64,000 nucleotides of DNA from Achromobacter xylosoxidans (GTDB lineage: Bacteria > Pseudomonadota > Gammaproteobacteria > Burkholderiales > Burkholderiaceae_B): NCBI RefSeq assembly GCF_014490035.1, contig NZ_CP061008.1, positions 4,774,001 through 4,838,000 on the forward strand, in the 5' to 3' direction. Position numbers and translations under genes: made by a program. The notes beneath the pieces are model-generated. The model did no database searches and had not been told where the DNA came from. It worked only from the letters and a program-made list of their open reading frames with translations. Every line of letters begins with the position of its first letter. Within the stretch, counting starts at the first letter, position 1. Shown in pieces: positions 41,745-50,084 of this stretch.

Positions 41745-43016
41745 TCAGGCCCCTGGCAACGCCCGCCCGCCAGACCGCAGAAACGCCATGACGCCGGCCG
41801 CGGCGACCACGCCGCTCGCCATGCAGGCCGTCAGCAGATAGCCGCCTGTCGGCGCCTCCCAATCCAGCATTTCCCCTGCGCAGAACACGCCAGGGATTTC
41901 GCGCAGCATCAGGCCGGAATCCAGCGCGGCGAACGACACGCCGCCCGCGGTGCTGATCGCTTCGTCCATGGGCCGCGCCCGCAGCAGACGCAGCGGCAAG
42001 GCCTTGATGCGCAGGCCCAGGCGCTCGGCGTCGCGGAAGTCTTCCGCCGAGGCGCATTCGCGCAGCAATCCCGCCTTGACCCCGGTCAGCCCCAGCCGGC
42101 TCTGCAGATGGCTGGACATCGACCGCGAGCCGCGCGGGTGCGTCACCGCAGCCATCACCTTTTCCTGCGGCCAGTCCGGAGCCAGGTCCAGCATGGCGAT
42201 GGCATGGCCCTGGGCGTCGATCCGGTCGCGCAGCGGCGCGGACAGGGCGTAGACCAGGCTGCCTTCTATGCCGGTTTCCGACACGACGAACTCTCCCTGA
42301 CGGGCGGGCGTCACGCCGGCTGCGGTTTCGCAGGCCATGGCCACGGATTTCACGGGCTGTCCCGCATAGCGTTCGCGGAAATGGTCCGACCACGCCACGT
42401 CGAATCCGCAATTGGCCGGCCGCAGCGGCGCGACGGCAACGCCGTGCAATTGCAGGCCGTCGACCCAGGCGCCGTCCGACCCCAATTTGGCCCAGCTGCC
42501 TCCGCCCAGCGCCAGCACCACGGCGTCTGCCGCATAGCGCTGCTCCCCCTCGGGCGAGTCGAAGCGCAGCGCGCCCGCGCCAGGCCGGGAACCCGCCGGC
42601 CATCCCAGCCAGCGGTGCCGCATATGCAAGCGCACGCCGCTGGCGCGCAGCCTGGCCAGCCAGGCCCGCAACAGGGGCGCCGCCTTCATCTCCTGGGGAA
42701 ACACCCGGCCGGACGAGCCCACGAAGGTCTGGATGCCCAGGCCATGGGTCCATTCGCGCAAACCGCCCGCGTCCAGCGCCTGCAGCCAGGGCGCGACATG
42801 GGACGCGCGGTCGCCGTAGCGTGCCAGAAACGGTTCGGCCGGCTCGCTGTGGGTCAGGTTCAAGCCGCCCCGCCCCGCCATCAGGAACTTGCGGCCGACC
42901 GATGGCATCGCATCGAACACATCCACCTGCACGCCTTGCGCGCTCAGGCGCTCGGCGGCCATCAGGCCGGCAGGACCGCCGCCAATGACGGCGACGCGCG
43001 CGACAGCCGGGCTCAT
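41745..43016 (-). CDS. FAD-dependent oxidoreductase, HI0933/BaiN family
   Basis: The 423-residue flavoprotein has an N-terminal dinucleotide fold 'VAVIGGGPAGLMAAERLSAQGVQV', 'GRKFLMAGRGGLNLTHS' (the signature of this family), 'VVLALGGGSWAKLGSDG' in the middle and C-terminal 'GVFCAGEMLDWEAPTGGYLLTACMASG', which closes the FAD site. Members include BaiN-like enzymes, but for most the substrate is unknown. It is a single gene, closed on the upstream side by a hairpin at 43161-43189. Confidence 0.88.
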   Translation of the reverse strand: MSPAVARVAVIGGGPAGLMAAERLSAQGVQVDVFDAMPSVGRKFLMAGRGGLNLTHSEPAEPFLARYGDRASHVAPWLQALDAGGLREWTHGLGIQTFVGSSGRVFPQEMKAAPLLRAWLARLRASGVRLHMRHRWLGWPAGSRPGAGALRFDSPEGEQRYAADAVVLALGGGSWAKLGSDGAWVDGLQLHGVAVAPLRPANCGFDVAWSDHFRERYAGQPVKSVAMACETAAGVTPARQGEFVVSETGIEGSLVYALSAPLRDRIDAQGHAIAMLDLAPDWPQEKVMAAVTHPRGSRSMSSHLQSRLGLTGVKAGLLRECASAEDFRDAERLGLRIKALPLRLLRARPMDEAISTAGGVSFAALDSGLMLREIPGVFCAGEMLDWEAPTGGYLLTACMASGVVAAAGVMAFLRSGGRALPGA

Positions 43017-43160
43017 GGCAACGGCGCCTTCAGGCCGCAGGAATGGATACGCGTAGCACTAAGCATGGGGAACGAACCGGGTGGGAATGGCAAAACAGGC
43101 GCGGGAACGCCAGGAAGGGAAAAGATTGTCGCATAGCCGGACCGTCGGGCAGGACGGAAG

Positions 43161-43189
43161 CAATAAACGCCCCAGTGGGGCGTTTATTG
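43161..43189. terminator. Perfect 13-bp hairpin, bidirectional terminator type
   Basis: CAATAAACGCCCC (43161-43173) and GGGGCGTTTATTG (43177-43189) pair fully around AGT. T/A flanks fit termination in either direction. No plus-strand gene is seen before it, while the minus-strand gene at 43,303 ends upstream. Confidence 0.7.
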
Positions 43190-43242
43190 ACCGGTGTTAG
43201 CAAGTCATTGTTATCACAGGGAAAACCCGAAATGCGCAGAGG

Positions 43243-43280
43243 CTATCCCAAGGCTTGTCCACAGTTGCTGTGGGTAATTC
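43243..43280. repeat. 38-base element, copy 1, with facing DnaA-box-like sequences
   Basis: CTATCCCAAGGCTTGTCCAC begins the element. It holds TTGTCCACA (43255-43263) facing TGTGGGTAA (43269-43277) around GTTGC. A copy identical over the first 22 bases and the second box is at 46903-46940. Confidence 0.75.
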
Positions 43281-43302
43281 AGTCGGCTTTTTGCGCCGGG
43301 AT

Positions 43303-43647
43303 TCAGGCGTGGGCGGCAGACTGCATCGGGCCGGACCAGGGTTCGGCGTCGATCTGGAAGCGCAATTCCTGGTATTCCCCGTCCACCGAGACGGAAGGCA
43401 GCAGGCCCGCACCCAGCGCCTGGCCCAGCGCGCGGCGGCACAGGGTTTCAGGATCGTCGGGCAAGGACTGGAACACCCCGTCCGGTATGCGCAGGCGCAG
43501 CAGCGCCTGGGGATCGCCGCGTTCGGCGGGCCTGCCGATATGAATATGGGCGGGATAGCCGTGGGGGCACCAGATGCCCACGTGGTACTTGCCGTCAGCG
43601 CCCGTATCGGCGACATAGCCGGGATGATCGTATTTTGCTGTTCCCAT
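43303..43647 (-). CDS. Hypothetical protein
   Basis: The 114-residue protein starts at the ATG at 43647 with a GGAGG site 4 bases before; the longer frame runs through the tRNA and is not real. It contains 'YHVGIWCPHGYPAHIHIGRPAERGD' and 'LRLRIPDGVFQSLPDDPETLCRRALGQAL', suggesting a compact soluble domain with a His/Cys-rich N-terminal strand region. I do not recognise the family. Single gene, with the repeat element just beyond its end. Confidence 0.65.
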   Translation of the reverse strand: MGTAKYDHPGYVADTGADGKYHVGIWCPHGYPAHIHIGRPAERGDPQALLRLRIPDGVFQSLPDDPETLCRRALGQALGAGLLPSVSVDGEYQELRFQIDAEPWSGPMQSAAHA

Positions 43648-43801
43648 GGACCCTCCTCGAGTGCGGCAACGTAGCGCGCGTGACCCATGGTAGCGCAGGG
43701 CTGCGGACCTGTGCGGCCGCGCATACCAGGGAAAGTCCGGACTGGAACAAAGGTTTGACGCAGAGCAAGCAGCGCCAAAAATCCAGCCGCGAGGCGAAAA
43801 A

Positions 43802-43827
43802 AAAGCCGCGATGAATATCGCGGCTTT
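43802..43827 (-). terminator. Terminator of the initiator tRNA gene
   Basis: AAAGCCGCGAT (43802-43812) and ATCGCGGCTTT (43817-43827) pair; on the minus strand a run of eight T's follows. It lies 15 bases after the tRNA. Confidence 0.9.
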
Positions 43828-43841
43828 CTTCTGCTTGAAAC

Positions 43842-43918
<77 letters not shown>

Positions 43919-43938
43919 TCTGATGTGTGAATCATACA

Positions 43939-44319
43939 TCATTTTGAAATCTTGTGCAGCGCACCGAGGGAATTTTTTCGGTTTTTGGCCAAATTCAGCT
44001 GAAAAAATGCGGCAGCCGCCTGAAAAAAGCGCCGTGCATAGCCCGGCATGTCCATGCATATCACCTCGGCCGGGCCGATGGCCGTGACCTGCGCCACGCC
44101 GCCGTAGCCCAGGCCATGCCCTTCCCCCGCGTTGATGCGCACCGAAACCGCGCGAGGCAGTCCGCCCGCGGCTTCCGGGCCGTTCACCGGTTCCTCGATC
44201 CGCACGCTGCCACTGACGCACACCAGGGTGGCGCCGGCGCGCAGGACCAGTTTCCGGCTGGCGCCGGCGGCAAGTTCCAGGCGGCGGGCCTGGGCATCTG
44301 GGGTGTACGTCGCAATCAT
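43939..44319 (-). CDS. DUF2917-family protein
   Basis: The 126-residue protein from the ATG at 44319 (AGGAG 7 bases upstream; an earlier start would add 8 residues) has the DUF2917 core: 'ELAAGASRKLVLRAGATLVCVSGSVRIEEP' and 'RINAGEGHGLGYGGVAQVTAIGPAEVICMD', a small all-beta cupin-like fold. Function unknown in the family. It is encoded 20 bases before the fMet tRNA on the same strand and is divergent from the MocR gene, which might control it. Confidence 0.8.
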   Translation of the reverse strand: MIATYTPDAQARRLELAAGASRKLVLRAGATLVCVSGSVRIEEPVNGPEAAGGLPRAVSVRINAGEGHGLGYGGVAQVTAIGPAEVICMDMPGYARRFFQAAAAFFQLNLAKNRKNSLGALHKISK

Positions 44320-44488
44320 CGTCGTCTCCTGTCGGACAACCACAGACTACGCGCGCCCTGCTATGCGCAACAGTCACACTCTCAAGGTTTCTGTACCGAT
44401 GCAGATCCTCGATTTATGCGCTGTTATGGTGTACTTTGCCTGAATCTGTGCCTAGTCTCACACCAACCTCGGGGAGCATGATCGGCGC

Positions 44489-45928
44489 ATGGATCCGCAA
44501 CCGCTTTATCTACGCCTGGCCAACCATTACCGGCGCGCCATCCAGACGGGCGTGCTGGCGCCCGCCCAGCGCATGCCCTCCGTCCGCACCCTGGTGCGCA
44601 CCCATCACGTCAGCCTGTCCACGGCCTTGCAGGCCTGCCGCCAGTTGGAAGATGACGGCCTGATCGAAGCGCGGCCGCGCTCGGGCTACTTCGTGCTCAA
44701 GCCGCGGCGCAACACGATTCCGCCCGTGGACGAGCCGGACATCCGCCAAACGCTGGGCGCCGCGCAATACGTGGGCATCCACGACCGGGTCTCGGACTTC
44801 GTGGCCAAGTGCGAAGCGCACCCGGTCAGCGCCAACTTCGCCCTGGCCGCGGCGGTGCCCGAGGCCTATCCGCTGGAAGAACTGAAGCAGGCCATGACGC
44901 GGGCGCTGCGCCAGTCGCCACAGGTGCTGGTCAGCCCGGTTCCGCCGCAGGGCCATCCGGACCTGCGCACCGTGCTCGCCCGCCGCGCGCTGGCCAACGG
45001 CATCAACGCCACGCCGGACGACGTCATCGTCACGCACGGCTGCATCGAGGCGCTGAACCTGGCGCTGCGCGCGGTGGCGCGTCCCGGCGACACGATCGCG
45101 GTCGAATCGCCCGCCTACTTCGGCCTGCTGCAGATTCTGGAAAGCCTGGGCATGCGGGCGCTGGAAATCCCCACCAGCCCGCAGCACGGCCTGTCGATCG
45201 AAGCGCTGGACCTGGCGTTCCAGACCCACGGCAACATCCGTGCCGTAGTGGTGGTGCCCAACTTCCAGAACCCGCTGGGCTGCGTCATGCCCGATGCGGA
45301 AAAAGCGCGGCTGGTCGCCCTGTGCGAACGCCAGCAGGTGCCCCTGATCGAAGACGACACCTACGGCGCGCTGACCGACGACGACACCCCGCTGGCCGCC
45401 GCCAAGTCCTGGGACGCGACCGGCAATGTCATCTATTGCTCGTCCATGCACAAGACGCTGGCGCCGGGCATGCGCCTGGGCTGGCTGCTGGGCGGGCGCT
45501 GGAAGGCCCGCATCGCCATGCTGAAGTTCGCCCAGAGCCGCCCCAACGAACCATTGGCGCAGATCGCCGTGGCCGAGTTCATGGGTTCGCGCGCCTACGA
45601 CCGCCATCTGTCGCGCCTGCGCCGGCACCTGAAGATGCAGCGCGACCAGACGGCGGAGACCATCGCCGCGCACTTCCCTCCCGGCACCCGCCTGAGCGTG
45701 CCGCAGGGCGGCATGCTGCTGTGGGTGGAAATGCCCGATGGACGTTCCGGCACGGACGTGTTCGAAGCCGCGCTGCGCCAGGGCATCCGGGTTGCGCCGG
45801 GCGCCATGTTTTCCAACGGCATACGCTACAACCACTTCCTGCGCATCAGCTGCGGGCAGCGCACCACGCCCGAGATCACCGCTGCCCTGCAGACGCTCGC
45901 GCGCATCGTGGGCGAGCGGCCCAGATGA
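44489..45928 (+). CDS. MocR-type regulator (GntR helix-turn-helix plus aminotransferase fold)
   Basis: The 479-residue protein has an N-terminal winged helix ('YLRLANHYRRAIQTGVLAPAQRMPSVRTLVRTHHVSLSTALQACRQLEDDGLIEARPRSGYFV') and a C-terminal fold-I aminotransferase domain with 'TPDDVIVTHGCIEALNLALRAVARPGD', 'VVVPNFQNPLGC' and the PLP-binding Lys in 'SSMHKTLAPGMRLGW'. MocR proteins sense PLP adducts or amines and usually act on divergent genes. It overlaps the DedA gene by 4 bases (ATGA). Confidence 0.9.
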   Translation: MDPQPLYLRLANHYRRAIQTGVLAPAQRMPSVRTLVRTHHVSLSTALQACRQLEDDGLIEARPRSGYFVLKPRRNTIPPVDEPDIRQTLGAAQYVGIHDRVSDFVAKCEAHPVSANFALAAAVPEAYPLEELKQAMTRALRQSPQVLVSPVPPQGHPDLRTVLARRALANGINATPDDVIVTHGCIEALNLALRAVARPGDTIAVESPAYFGLLQILESLGMRALEIPTSPQHGLSIEALDLAFQTHGNIRAVVVVPNFQNPLGCVMPDAEKARLVALCERQQVPLIEDDTYGALTDDDTPLAAAKSWDATGNVIYCSSMHKTLAPGMRLGWLLGGRWKARIAMLKFAQSRPNEPLAQIAVAEFMGSRAYDRHLSRLRRHLKMQRDQTAETIAAHFPPGTRLSVPQGGMLLWVEMPDGRSGTDVFEAALRQGIRVAPGAMFSNGIRYNHFLRISCGQRTTPEITAALQTLARIVGERPR

Positions 45929-46488
45929 ATCCCGCCCTGCACCAGTTCATCGTCGACTACGGCCTGTGGGCGGTGCTGGCCGGCACCCTGCTGGAAGGCG
46001 AAAGCGTGGTCGTGTTCGCCGGATTCCTGGCGCACCAGCACCTGCTGCACCTGCCCTATGTAATGCTGTGCGCGTTCGCCGGCTCATTCCTTGCGGACCA
46101 GGTCTTGTTCCTGCTGGGCCGCCGCTATCGCGATCATCGCTACGTCCGGAAGGTCCGCCAGAAGCCGGCATTCGAAAAGGCCTTGGCGGCGGTGGACCGC
46201 TATCCGCACGGCTTCATTCTCAGCCTGCGCTTTCTATATGGCCTGCGCACGGTGGGGCCGGTGGCCCTGGGCGTATCGAGCGTGCCGCCGCTGCGCTTCC
46301 TGGCGCTCAACGCCATTGCCGCCGCCATCTGGGCGGTGTGCTTCAGCGCCCTGGGCTATCTGTTCGGCCAGACGATCGAATCCATGCTGGGACGCCTGCA
46401 CGGCGTCGAGACCAAACTGGCCGTGGCCGTCGCGATCGGCGCGCTCATCTGGCTGGCGTATCACCTGCTGGGCAAGCGCCGCAAATAA
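45925..46488 (+). CDS. DedA-family membrane protein
   Basis: The 187-residue protein has 'IVDYGLWAVLAGTLLEGESVVVFAGFLA' with the conserved acidic Glu of the re-entrant loop, 'GSFLADQVLFLLGRRY', and 'FILSLRFLYGLRTVGPVALGVSSVPPLRFLALNAIAAAIWA', which contains the family FxRxxPGxR-like signature. DedA proteins are lipid scramblases or flippases of the inner membrane. Its start overlaps the MocR gene stop; most of the open frame upstream is a shadow of that gene. Confidence 0.88.
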   Translation: MNPALHQFIVDYGLWAVLAGTLLEGESVVVFAGFLAHQHLLHLPYVMLCAFAGSFLADQVLFLLGRRYRDHRYVRKVRQKPAFEKALAAVDRYPHGFILSLRFLYGLRTVGPVALGVSSVPPLRFLALNAIAAAIWAVCFSALGYLFGQTIESMLGRLHGVETKLAVAVAIGALIWLAYHLLGKRRK

Positions 46489-46494
46489 CGGCGC

Positions 46495-46767
46495 TCAGAC
46501 CACCAGCTTGCCGCTGGCGCGCAGCACATAACGGCGCCGCGCGTTGCGGTACCAGCGGCCCACCAGGGGCAAGCGCGCCAGGCGGCGCAGGATGGGATGG
46601 CGCTGGTCGAAGTCGTGCCAGGCCTTGAAGCCATGCCCCATGCGCTCCCAGCTCTGGCGCGCCTCGGGGGAAAGTTTGCCGGGGTCGAACGCCGCCAGCT
46701 TTGCTGCTTCCGAGACGCGCATCGCGATCGATCCGCCCCGGCATTCCAATGAATACTGATTCCGCAT
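46495..46767 (-). CDS. Small basic hypothetical protein
   Basis: The protein has 90 residues from an ATG at 46767, or 75 from the ATG at 46722 ('MRVSEAAKLAAFDPGKLSPEARQSWERMGHG'). The C-terminus is Arg-rich ('RRLARLPLVGRWYRNARRRYV') and may lie on the membrane surface or bind nucleic acid. It converges with the DedA gene 6 bases away. No family recognised; start uncertain. Confidence 0.5.
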   Translation of the reverse strand: MRNQYSLECRGGSIAMRVSEAAKLAAFDPGKLSPEARQSWERMGHGFKAWHDFDQRHPILRRLARLPLVGRWYRNARRRYVLRASGKLVV

Positions 46768-46902
46768 GGGGCCGCATATTACCCGGCTTGCATGACCTGC
46801 GGCAGCGCTTGCTGCGCGCTGCCGCAACGAGCAATTGGAGCCAGGTTTGACCGCCCCATGCAAGCCTTTGTAATTAAAGGAAAATGAACATCTATGCCCG
46901 CA

Positions 46903-46940
46903 CTATCCCAAGGCTTGTCCACAGAAGTTGTGGGTAACTC
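46903..46940. repeat. 38-base element, copy 2, with facing DnaA-box-like sequences
   Basis: It is identical to copy 1 over CTATCCCAAGGCTTGTCCAC and the next AG, differs only in the 4-base centre (AAGT for TTGC), and again reads TGTGGGTAA, then CTC for TTC. It is 3.66 kb from copy 1, also in a gap beyond the end of a minus-strand gene. Confidence 0.75.
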
Positions 46941-46966
46941 TTGCAAGCCTGGACCCGCACGGCAGC

Positions 46967-47212
46967 CTATTTCAGGGCGCCCAGAATCATGTCGCGCACG
47001 CTCTCGAAACCGGCCACGTATTGCGGATTCTCGGAGCGGGCCAGCAGGCTGGAATAGTTCTGTTCGAGCTGGGCTTCGATGGCCTCGCGCAGGCCGGGCG
47101 AGGCCTTGGCCAGATGCAGCATCGACAGCACGGTCGAGTTCAGCGCATCGATGCGGCCGCCCTGATGCGAAATGGTGTGCACGATGACGGCGATTTGTTC
47201 CTGGATGTCCAT
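46967..47212 (-). CDS. Hypothetical protein
   Basis: The 81-residue protein from the ATG at 47212 has AGGAGG 8 bases upstream; the longer frame is not supported. It is all-helical: 'MDIQEQIAVIVHTISHQGGRIDALNSTVLSML' and 'GLREAIEAQLEQNYSSLLARSENPQYVAGFESVRDMILGAL'. No signal peptide or membrane helix. Possibly a small dimeric helical protein. Not recognised. Confidence 0.65.
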   Translation of the reverse strand: MDIQEQIAVIVHTISHQGGRIDALNSTVLSMLHLAKASPGLREAIEAQLEQNYSSLLARSENPQYVAGFESVRDMILGALK

Positions 47213-47246
47213 GTGTAAGCCTCCTGGCATTGAAGTCGGCGCAAAT

Positions 47247-47278
47247 CCTAGCATGGCGCCACGCCCGCCCATGCTAGG
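47247..47278. promoter_or_regulatory. Inverted repeat, candidate operator between two divergent hypothetical genes
   Basis: CCTAGCATGG (47247-47256) and CCATGCTAGG (47269-47278) are perfect 10-base inverted arms 12 bases apart; a third half-site GCTAGCATG is at 47296-47304. They lie in the 184-base divergent gap. The repetition fits a dimeric regulator, perhaps the HTH-containing protein at 47,397. Confidence 0.55.
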
Positions 47279-47396
47279 CAAGCCTTGCGCGCCGCGCTAG
47301 CATGAAGCGTAGCCGCAGAGGCACGGCGGCGCACGTCACCGGCTCCGTTTCCAGGGCTGCGCGCCCGCGAGCATCCGGTGCAACCGGAGGCTTCCG

Positions 47397-48002
47397 ATGA
47401 AGACGATCCAGAACTACGTTGCGCCGGACGCCCAGTCCATGCGGCGCCTGCAGGACCGGCTGGGGTACAGCGACGCGCGCATGGCGGAGCTGGCCGGACT
47501 GGACGCAGCCATCCCCTGGCACAGTTTTATCGGCGGCGCCGAGCCGCGCTCGCTGGGCCGCCAGCGCCTGTTTTTTGTTGCGGCCCGTCTCACGCTGGAC
47601 GAAGCGCAATGGCAGCGCGTGCTGGCGGCCATGCACGATCTGGGCGCGCGCTTCGATTACCAGGACACACGGCATCCCGACGCCCTGCCCGCGCCGGAAC
47701 CCGTCGCCGACGAAGAGCGCAAGTTCGGCATGCTGCTGGTCAGCCGCAACGGCTCCTTCCACGAAATGGAGCAGTTGCGCGAGTTCGCGCATTTCGCGCA
47801 CGAGGCCGATGTCAGCCGCTATGTGCATTCGGCCTTTTACGATAGCGACATCGATCTGTGCCGCTTCAGCTTCGCCGACCACGATGGCCTGGACGACGCC
47901 AGCCGCGACCGCATCTTCGATGCCGCGCGCAAGACCATCACGCGTTTCGAGTTCGACGGGCGCATCTATCAGGGCGGCATTCCGCCCGAATCCGACGGCT
48001 AG
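47397..48002 (+). CDS. Hypothetical protein with a possible N-terminal HTH
   Basis: The 201-residue soluble protein has a GGAGG site before its ATG. Residues 12-55 ('AQSMRRLQDRLGYSDARMAELAGLDAAIPWHSFIGGAEPRSLG') read like an Xre-type helix-turn-helix. The C-terminal about 90 residues ('FGMLLVSRNGSFHEMEQLREFAHFAHEADVSRYVHSAFYDSDIDLCRFSFADHDGLDD') look like a separate alpha/beta domain. I do not recognise the family. Inverted repeats precede it. Confidence 0.65.
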   Translation: MKTIQNYVAPDAQSMRRLQDRLGYSDARMAELAGLDAAIPWHSFIGGAEPRSLGRQRLFFVAARLTLDEAQWQRVLAAMHDLGARFDYQDTRHPDALPAPEPVADEERKFGMLLVSRNGSFHEMEQLREFAHFAHEADVSRYVHSAFYDSDIDLCRFSFADHDGLDDASRDRIFDAARKTITRFEFDGRIYQGGIPPESDG

Positions 48003-48110
48003 CGCGCGGCGCCATGCTGGCGTGCGCGGGCTGCCGCGTATTGACGCGGGCAGGCCCGGGCCTGTACCGTCGGCACTCGCGCCCTCTCGCTCCATGCCGC
48101 CCATCCCCGT

Positions 48111-48569
48111 ATGAACGAACGACTCGACGCCATCGACCGGCAACTGCTCAGCCTGCTGCAAGCCAATGCGCGCGAACCCGCGGCCATCCTGGCGCGCAAG
48201 CTCGGCCTGGCCCGCACCACGGTGGTTGCGCGCATTGCGCGGCTCGAACGCGAGCACATCGTGGCGGGCTATGGCGTACGCCTGGGGCGCTTGCTGGAAG
48301 AAGCGGCGGTGCGCGCCTATTGCTTCATCAGCGTGCTGCCCAAGACTCCCGCCGCGGTGATCCGCGAACTGGAGAAGATGCCCGAGGTCGAGGAGGTCTC
48401 CTCGGTCAGCGGCCCCTACGATTACCTCATCTTCCTGCGCTGCGAAACCCATGAACAACTGGACGAACTGCTGGATCGCATCGGCCTGATCGACGGGGTC
48501 AAGCAGACCCAGACTTCCATCGTCCTGAGCCGCAAGCTAGACCGCCGCAGCGCCGTGGCCGCGCCATGA
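48111..48569 (+). CDS. Lrp/AsnC-family transcriptional regulator
   Basis: The 152-residue protein has the N-terminal HTH ('LDAIDRQLLSLLQANAREPAAILARKLGLARTTVVARIARLEREHIVAGYGVRLG') and the RAM/AsnC ligand domain ('AYCFISVLPKTPAAVIRELEKMPEVEEVSSVSGPYDYLIFLRCETHEQLDELLDRIGLIDGVKQTQTSIVLS'). Such proteins form octamers and answer amino acids. Target unknown; no amino-acid transporter lies next to it. Confidence 0.9.
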   Translation: MNERLDAIDRQLLSLLQANAREPAAILARKLGLARTTVVARIARLEREHIVAGYGVRLGRLLEEAAVRAYCFISVLPKTPAAVIRELEKMPEVEEVSSVSGPYDYLIFLRCETHEQLDELLDRIGLIDGVKQTQTSIVLSRKLDRRSAVAAP

Positions 48570-48611
48570 AATGATGGTGTAATGAGGGCAACCGCCATTT
48601 CAGGACACCCC

Positions 48612-48920
48612 ATGTTTGCACGCCTTGCCCCCGCCGCCGTATTGCTTGCCCTGCTGACCGCCTGTTCCAGCATGAGCGAGGTGACGCCCGTCGGCAAGGA
48701 CACCTACAGCGTCACCCACAGCTCCGGCTCGCAGATGATGACCTGGGTGGAAATCAAGAACCAGGCCCTGCTGCGGGCCGAACAGTATTGCCAGTCGATC
48801 GACCGCAAGCTGGTCAAGCCCAAGATCACGTCCAACCACGCGACCGGCCTGGGTCCCAAGCGCGCCACCGTGACCTTCGAATGCGGCGTCATCGAGCCGC
48901 CCAAGAATTCCTCGAAGTAG
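48612..48920 (+). CDS. Small lipoprotein, unknown function
   Basis: The 102-residue protein starts at the ATG at 48612: 'MFARLAPAAVLLALLTAC' puts the lipidated Cys at 18. The short mature domain has 'VTPVGKDTYSVTHSSGSQMMTWVEIKNQALLRAEQYCQSIDRKLV' and 'RATVTFECGVI', with two Cys that could pair. This pattern (KDTYxV...A..YC) is frequent in small lipoproteins of this group; function unknown. It lies 46 bases before pdxA. Confidence 0.75.
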   Translation: MFARLAPAAVLLALLTACSSMSEVTPVGKDTYSVTHSSGSQMMTWVEIKNQALLRAEQYCQSIDRKLVKPKITSNHATGLGPKRATVTFECGVIEPPKNSSK

Positions 48921-48966
48921 GACGGCGGCCCGCCCCGATCCGCAACACAACCTCAGTCCCCGCATC

Positions 48967-49947
48967 GTGAACACCTCCCTGCCCGTAGGCATCACCATGG
49001 GCGATGCCGCCGGCATCGGCCCCGAAATCGTCGTCAAGGCCTACGCGCAAGGCCTGAACGCGCCTTGTGTGGTCTATGGCGACGCCGGCGCGCTGCGCCG
49101 CGCCGCCGCCCAGCTGGGCGCCAGGCTGAAGATCGTCGAGGTCGCCGATGTCAGCCAGGCAGCGCCGGGCGCGGACCACATCAACGTCATCGCCTGCAGC
49201 CCCGCCCTGCCCGCCGACCTGCCCTTGGGACAGATCAGCGCGGCCGCCGGACGCGGCGCTTACGATTACGTCTGCGCCGCCATCGACGATGCGCGGGCCG
49301 GCCGCATCCGCGCCATCGTCACCGCCCCGCTGAACAAGAAATCCATGCATGCCGGCGGCATCGACTACCCCGGCCACACCGAGATCCTGGCGGAGCGCTC
49401 GGACACGCGCGACTTCGCGATGATGCTGGCCAACGACGAGCTGCGCGTGCTGCTGGTGACCATACACGTGGCGCTGGCCGACGTGATCGCGCGCATCACG
49501 CCGCAAGCGGAACTGACCGCCATGCGCCTGGCCGACCAGGCCTGCCGCCAGATGGGCATTGCCCAGCCGCGCGTCGCGGTCGCGGGCCTGAATCCGCACG
49601 CGGGTGAAGGCGGCAAGTTCGGCCGCGAAGACATCGACATCATCGAACCCGCAATCGCCGCCGCCCGCGCGCAAGGCATAGACGCGAGCGGTCCCTGGCC
49701 TGGCGACACGATCTTCATGCGCGCCCGGCGCGGCGAGTTCGATATCGTGGTGGCGCAGTACCACGACCAGGGACTCATTCCGGTCAAGTACCTGGGCCTG
49801 GATCATGGCGTGAACGTGACCGTGGGCCTGCCTTTCGTACGCACCAGCGTGGACCACGGCACCGCCTTCGACATCGCGGGCAAGGGCCTGGCCGACCATG
49901 CCTCGCTGGTCGCGGCGTTCGACCTGGCGCTGGCCATGACGCCCTGA
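48967..49947 (+). CDS. pdxA: PdxA-family 4-phosphohydroxy-acid dehydrogenase
   Basis: The 326-residue enzyme starts at a GTG (48967). 'PVGITMGDAAGIGPEIVVKAY', 'TAPLNKKSMHAGGIDYPGHTEILAE', 'GLNPHAGEGGKFGREDIDII', 'VAQYHDQGLIPVKYLGLDHGVNVTVGLPFVRTSVDHGTAFDIAGKG' cover the divalent-metal His ligands and NAD site. Classical PdxA oxidises 4-phosphohydroxy-L-threonine in pyridoxal phosphate synthesis. The sequence is nearer the PdxA2 branch, some of which act on D-threonate or D-erythronate 4-phosphate, but no matching kinase gene is next to it, so the substrate is open. Confidence 0.85.
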   Translation: MNTSLPVGITMGDAAGIGPEIVVKAYAQGLNAPCVVYGDAGALRRAAAQLGARLKIVEVADVSQAAPGADHINVIACSPALPADLPLGQISAAAGRGAYDYVCAAIDDARAGRIRAIVTAPLNKKSMHAGGIDYPGHTEILAERSDTRDFAMMLANDELRVLLVTIHVALADVIARITPQAELTAMRLADQACRQMGIAQPRVAVAGLNPHAGEGGKFGREDIDIIEPAIAAARAQGIDASGPWPGDTIFMRARRGEFDIVVAQYHDQGLIPVKYLGLDHGVNVTVGLPFVRTSVDHGTAFDIAGKGLADHASLVAAFDLALAMTP

Positions 49948-50084
49948 GCGCGGCGCCACGGCCCTGCCGTGGCCCGGCAGCGCTGACAACTGGCTGTCAG
50001 GAAGCAAGGCGTCCCGGGGACTACAATACGGCCCGTTTACGGCGCCCGCGGCGCTTTCCGTCCGCCCTCCCCCTTCCATCCCTC

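Noticed and set aside
44809..46488. 559-residue frame ending in the DedA gene
   Set aside because: Its first 372 codons are an out-of-frame shadow of the MocR gene; only the part from 45925 is a DedA protein.
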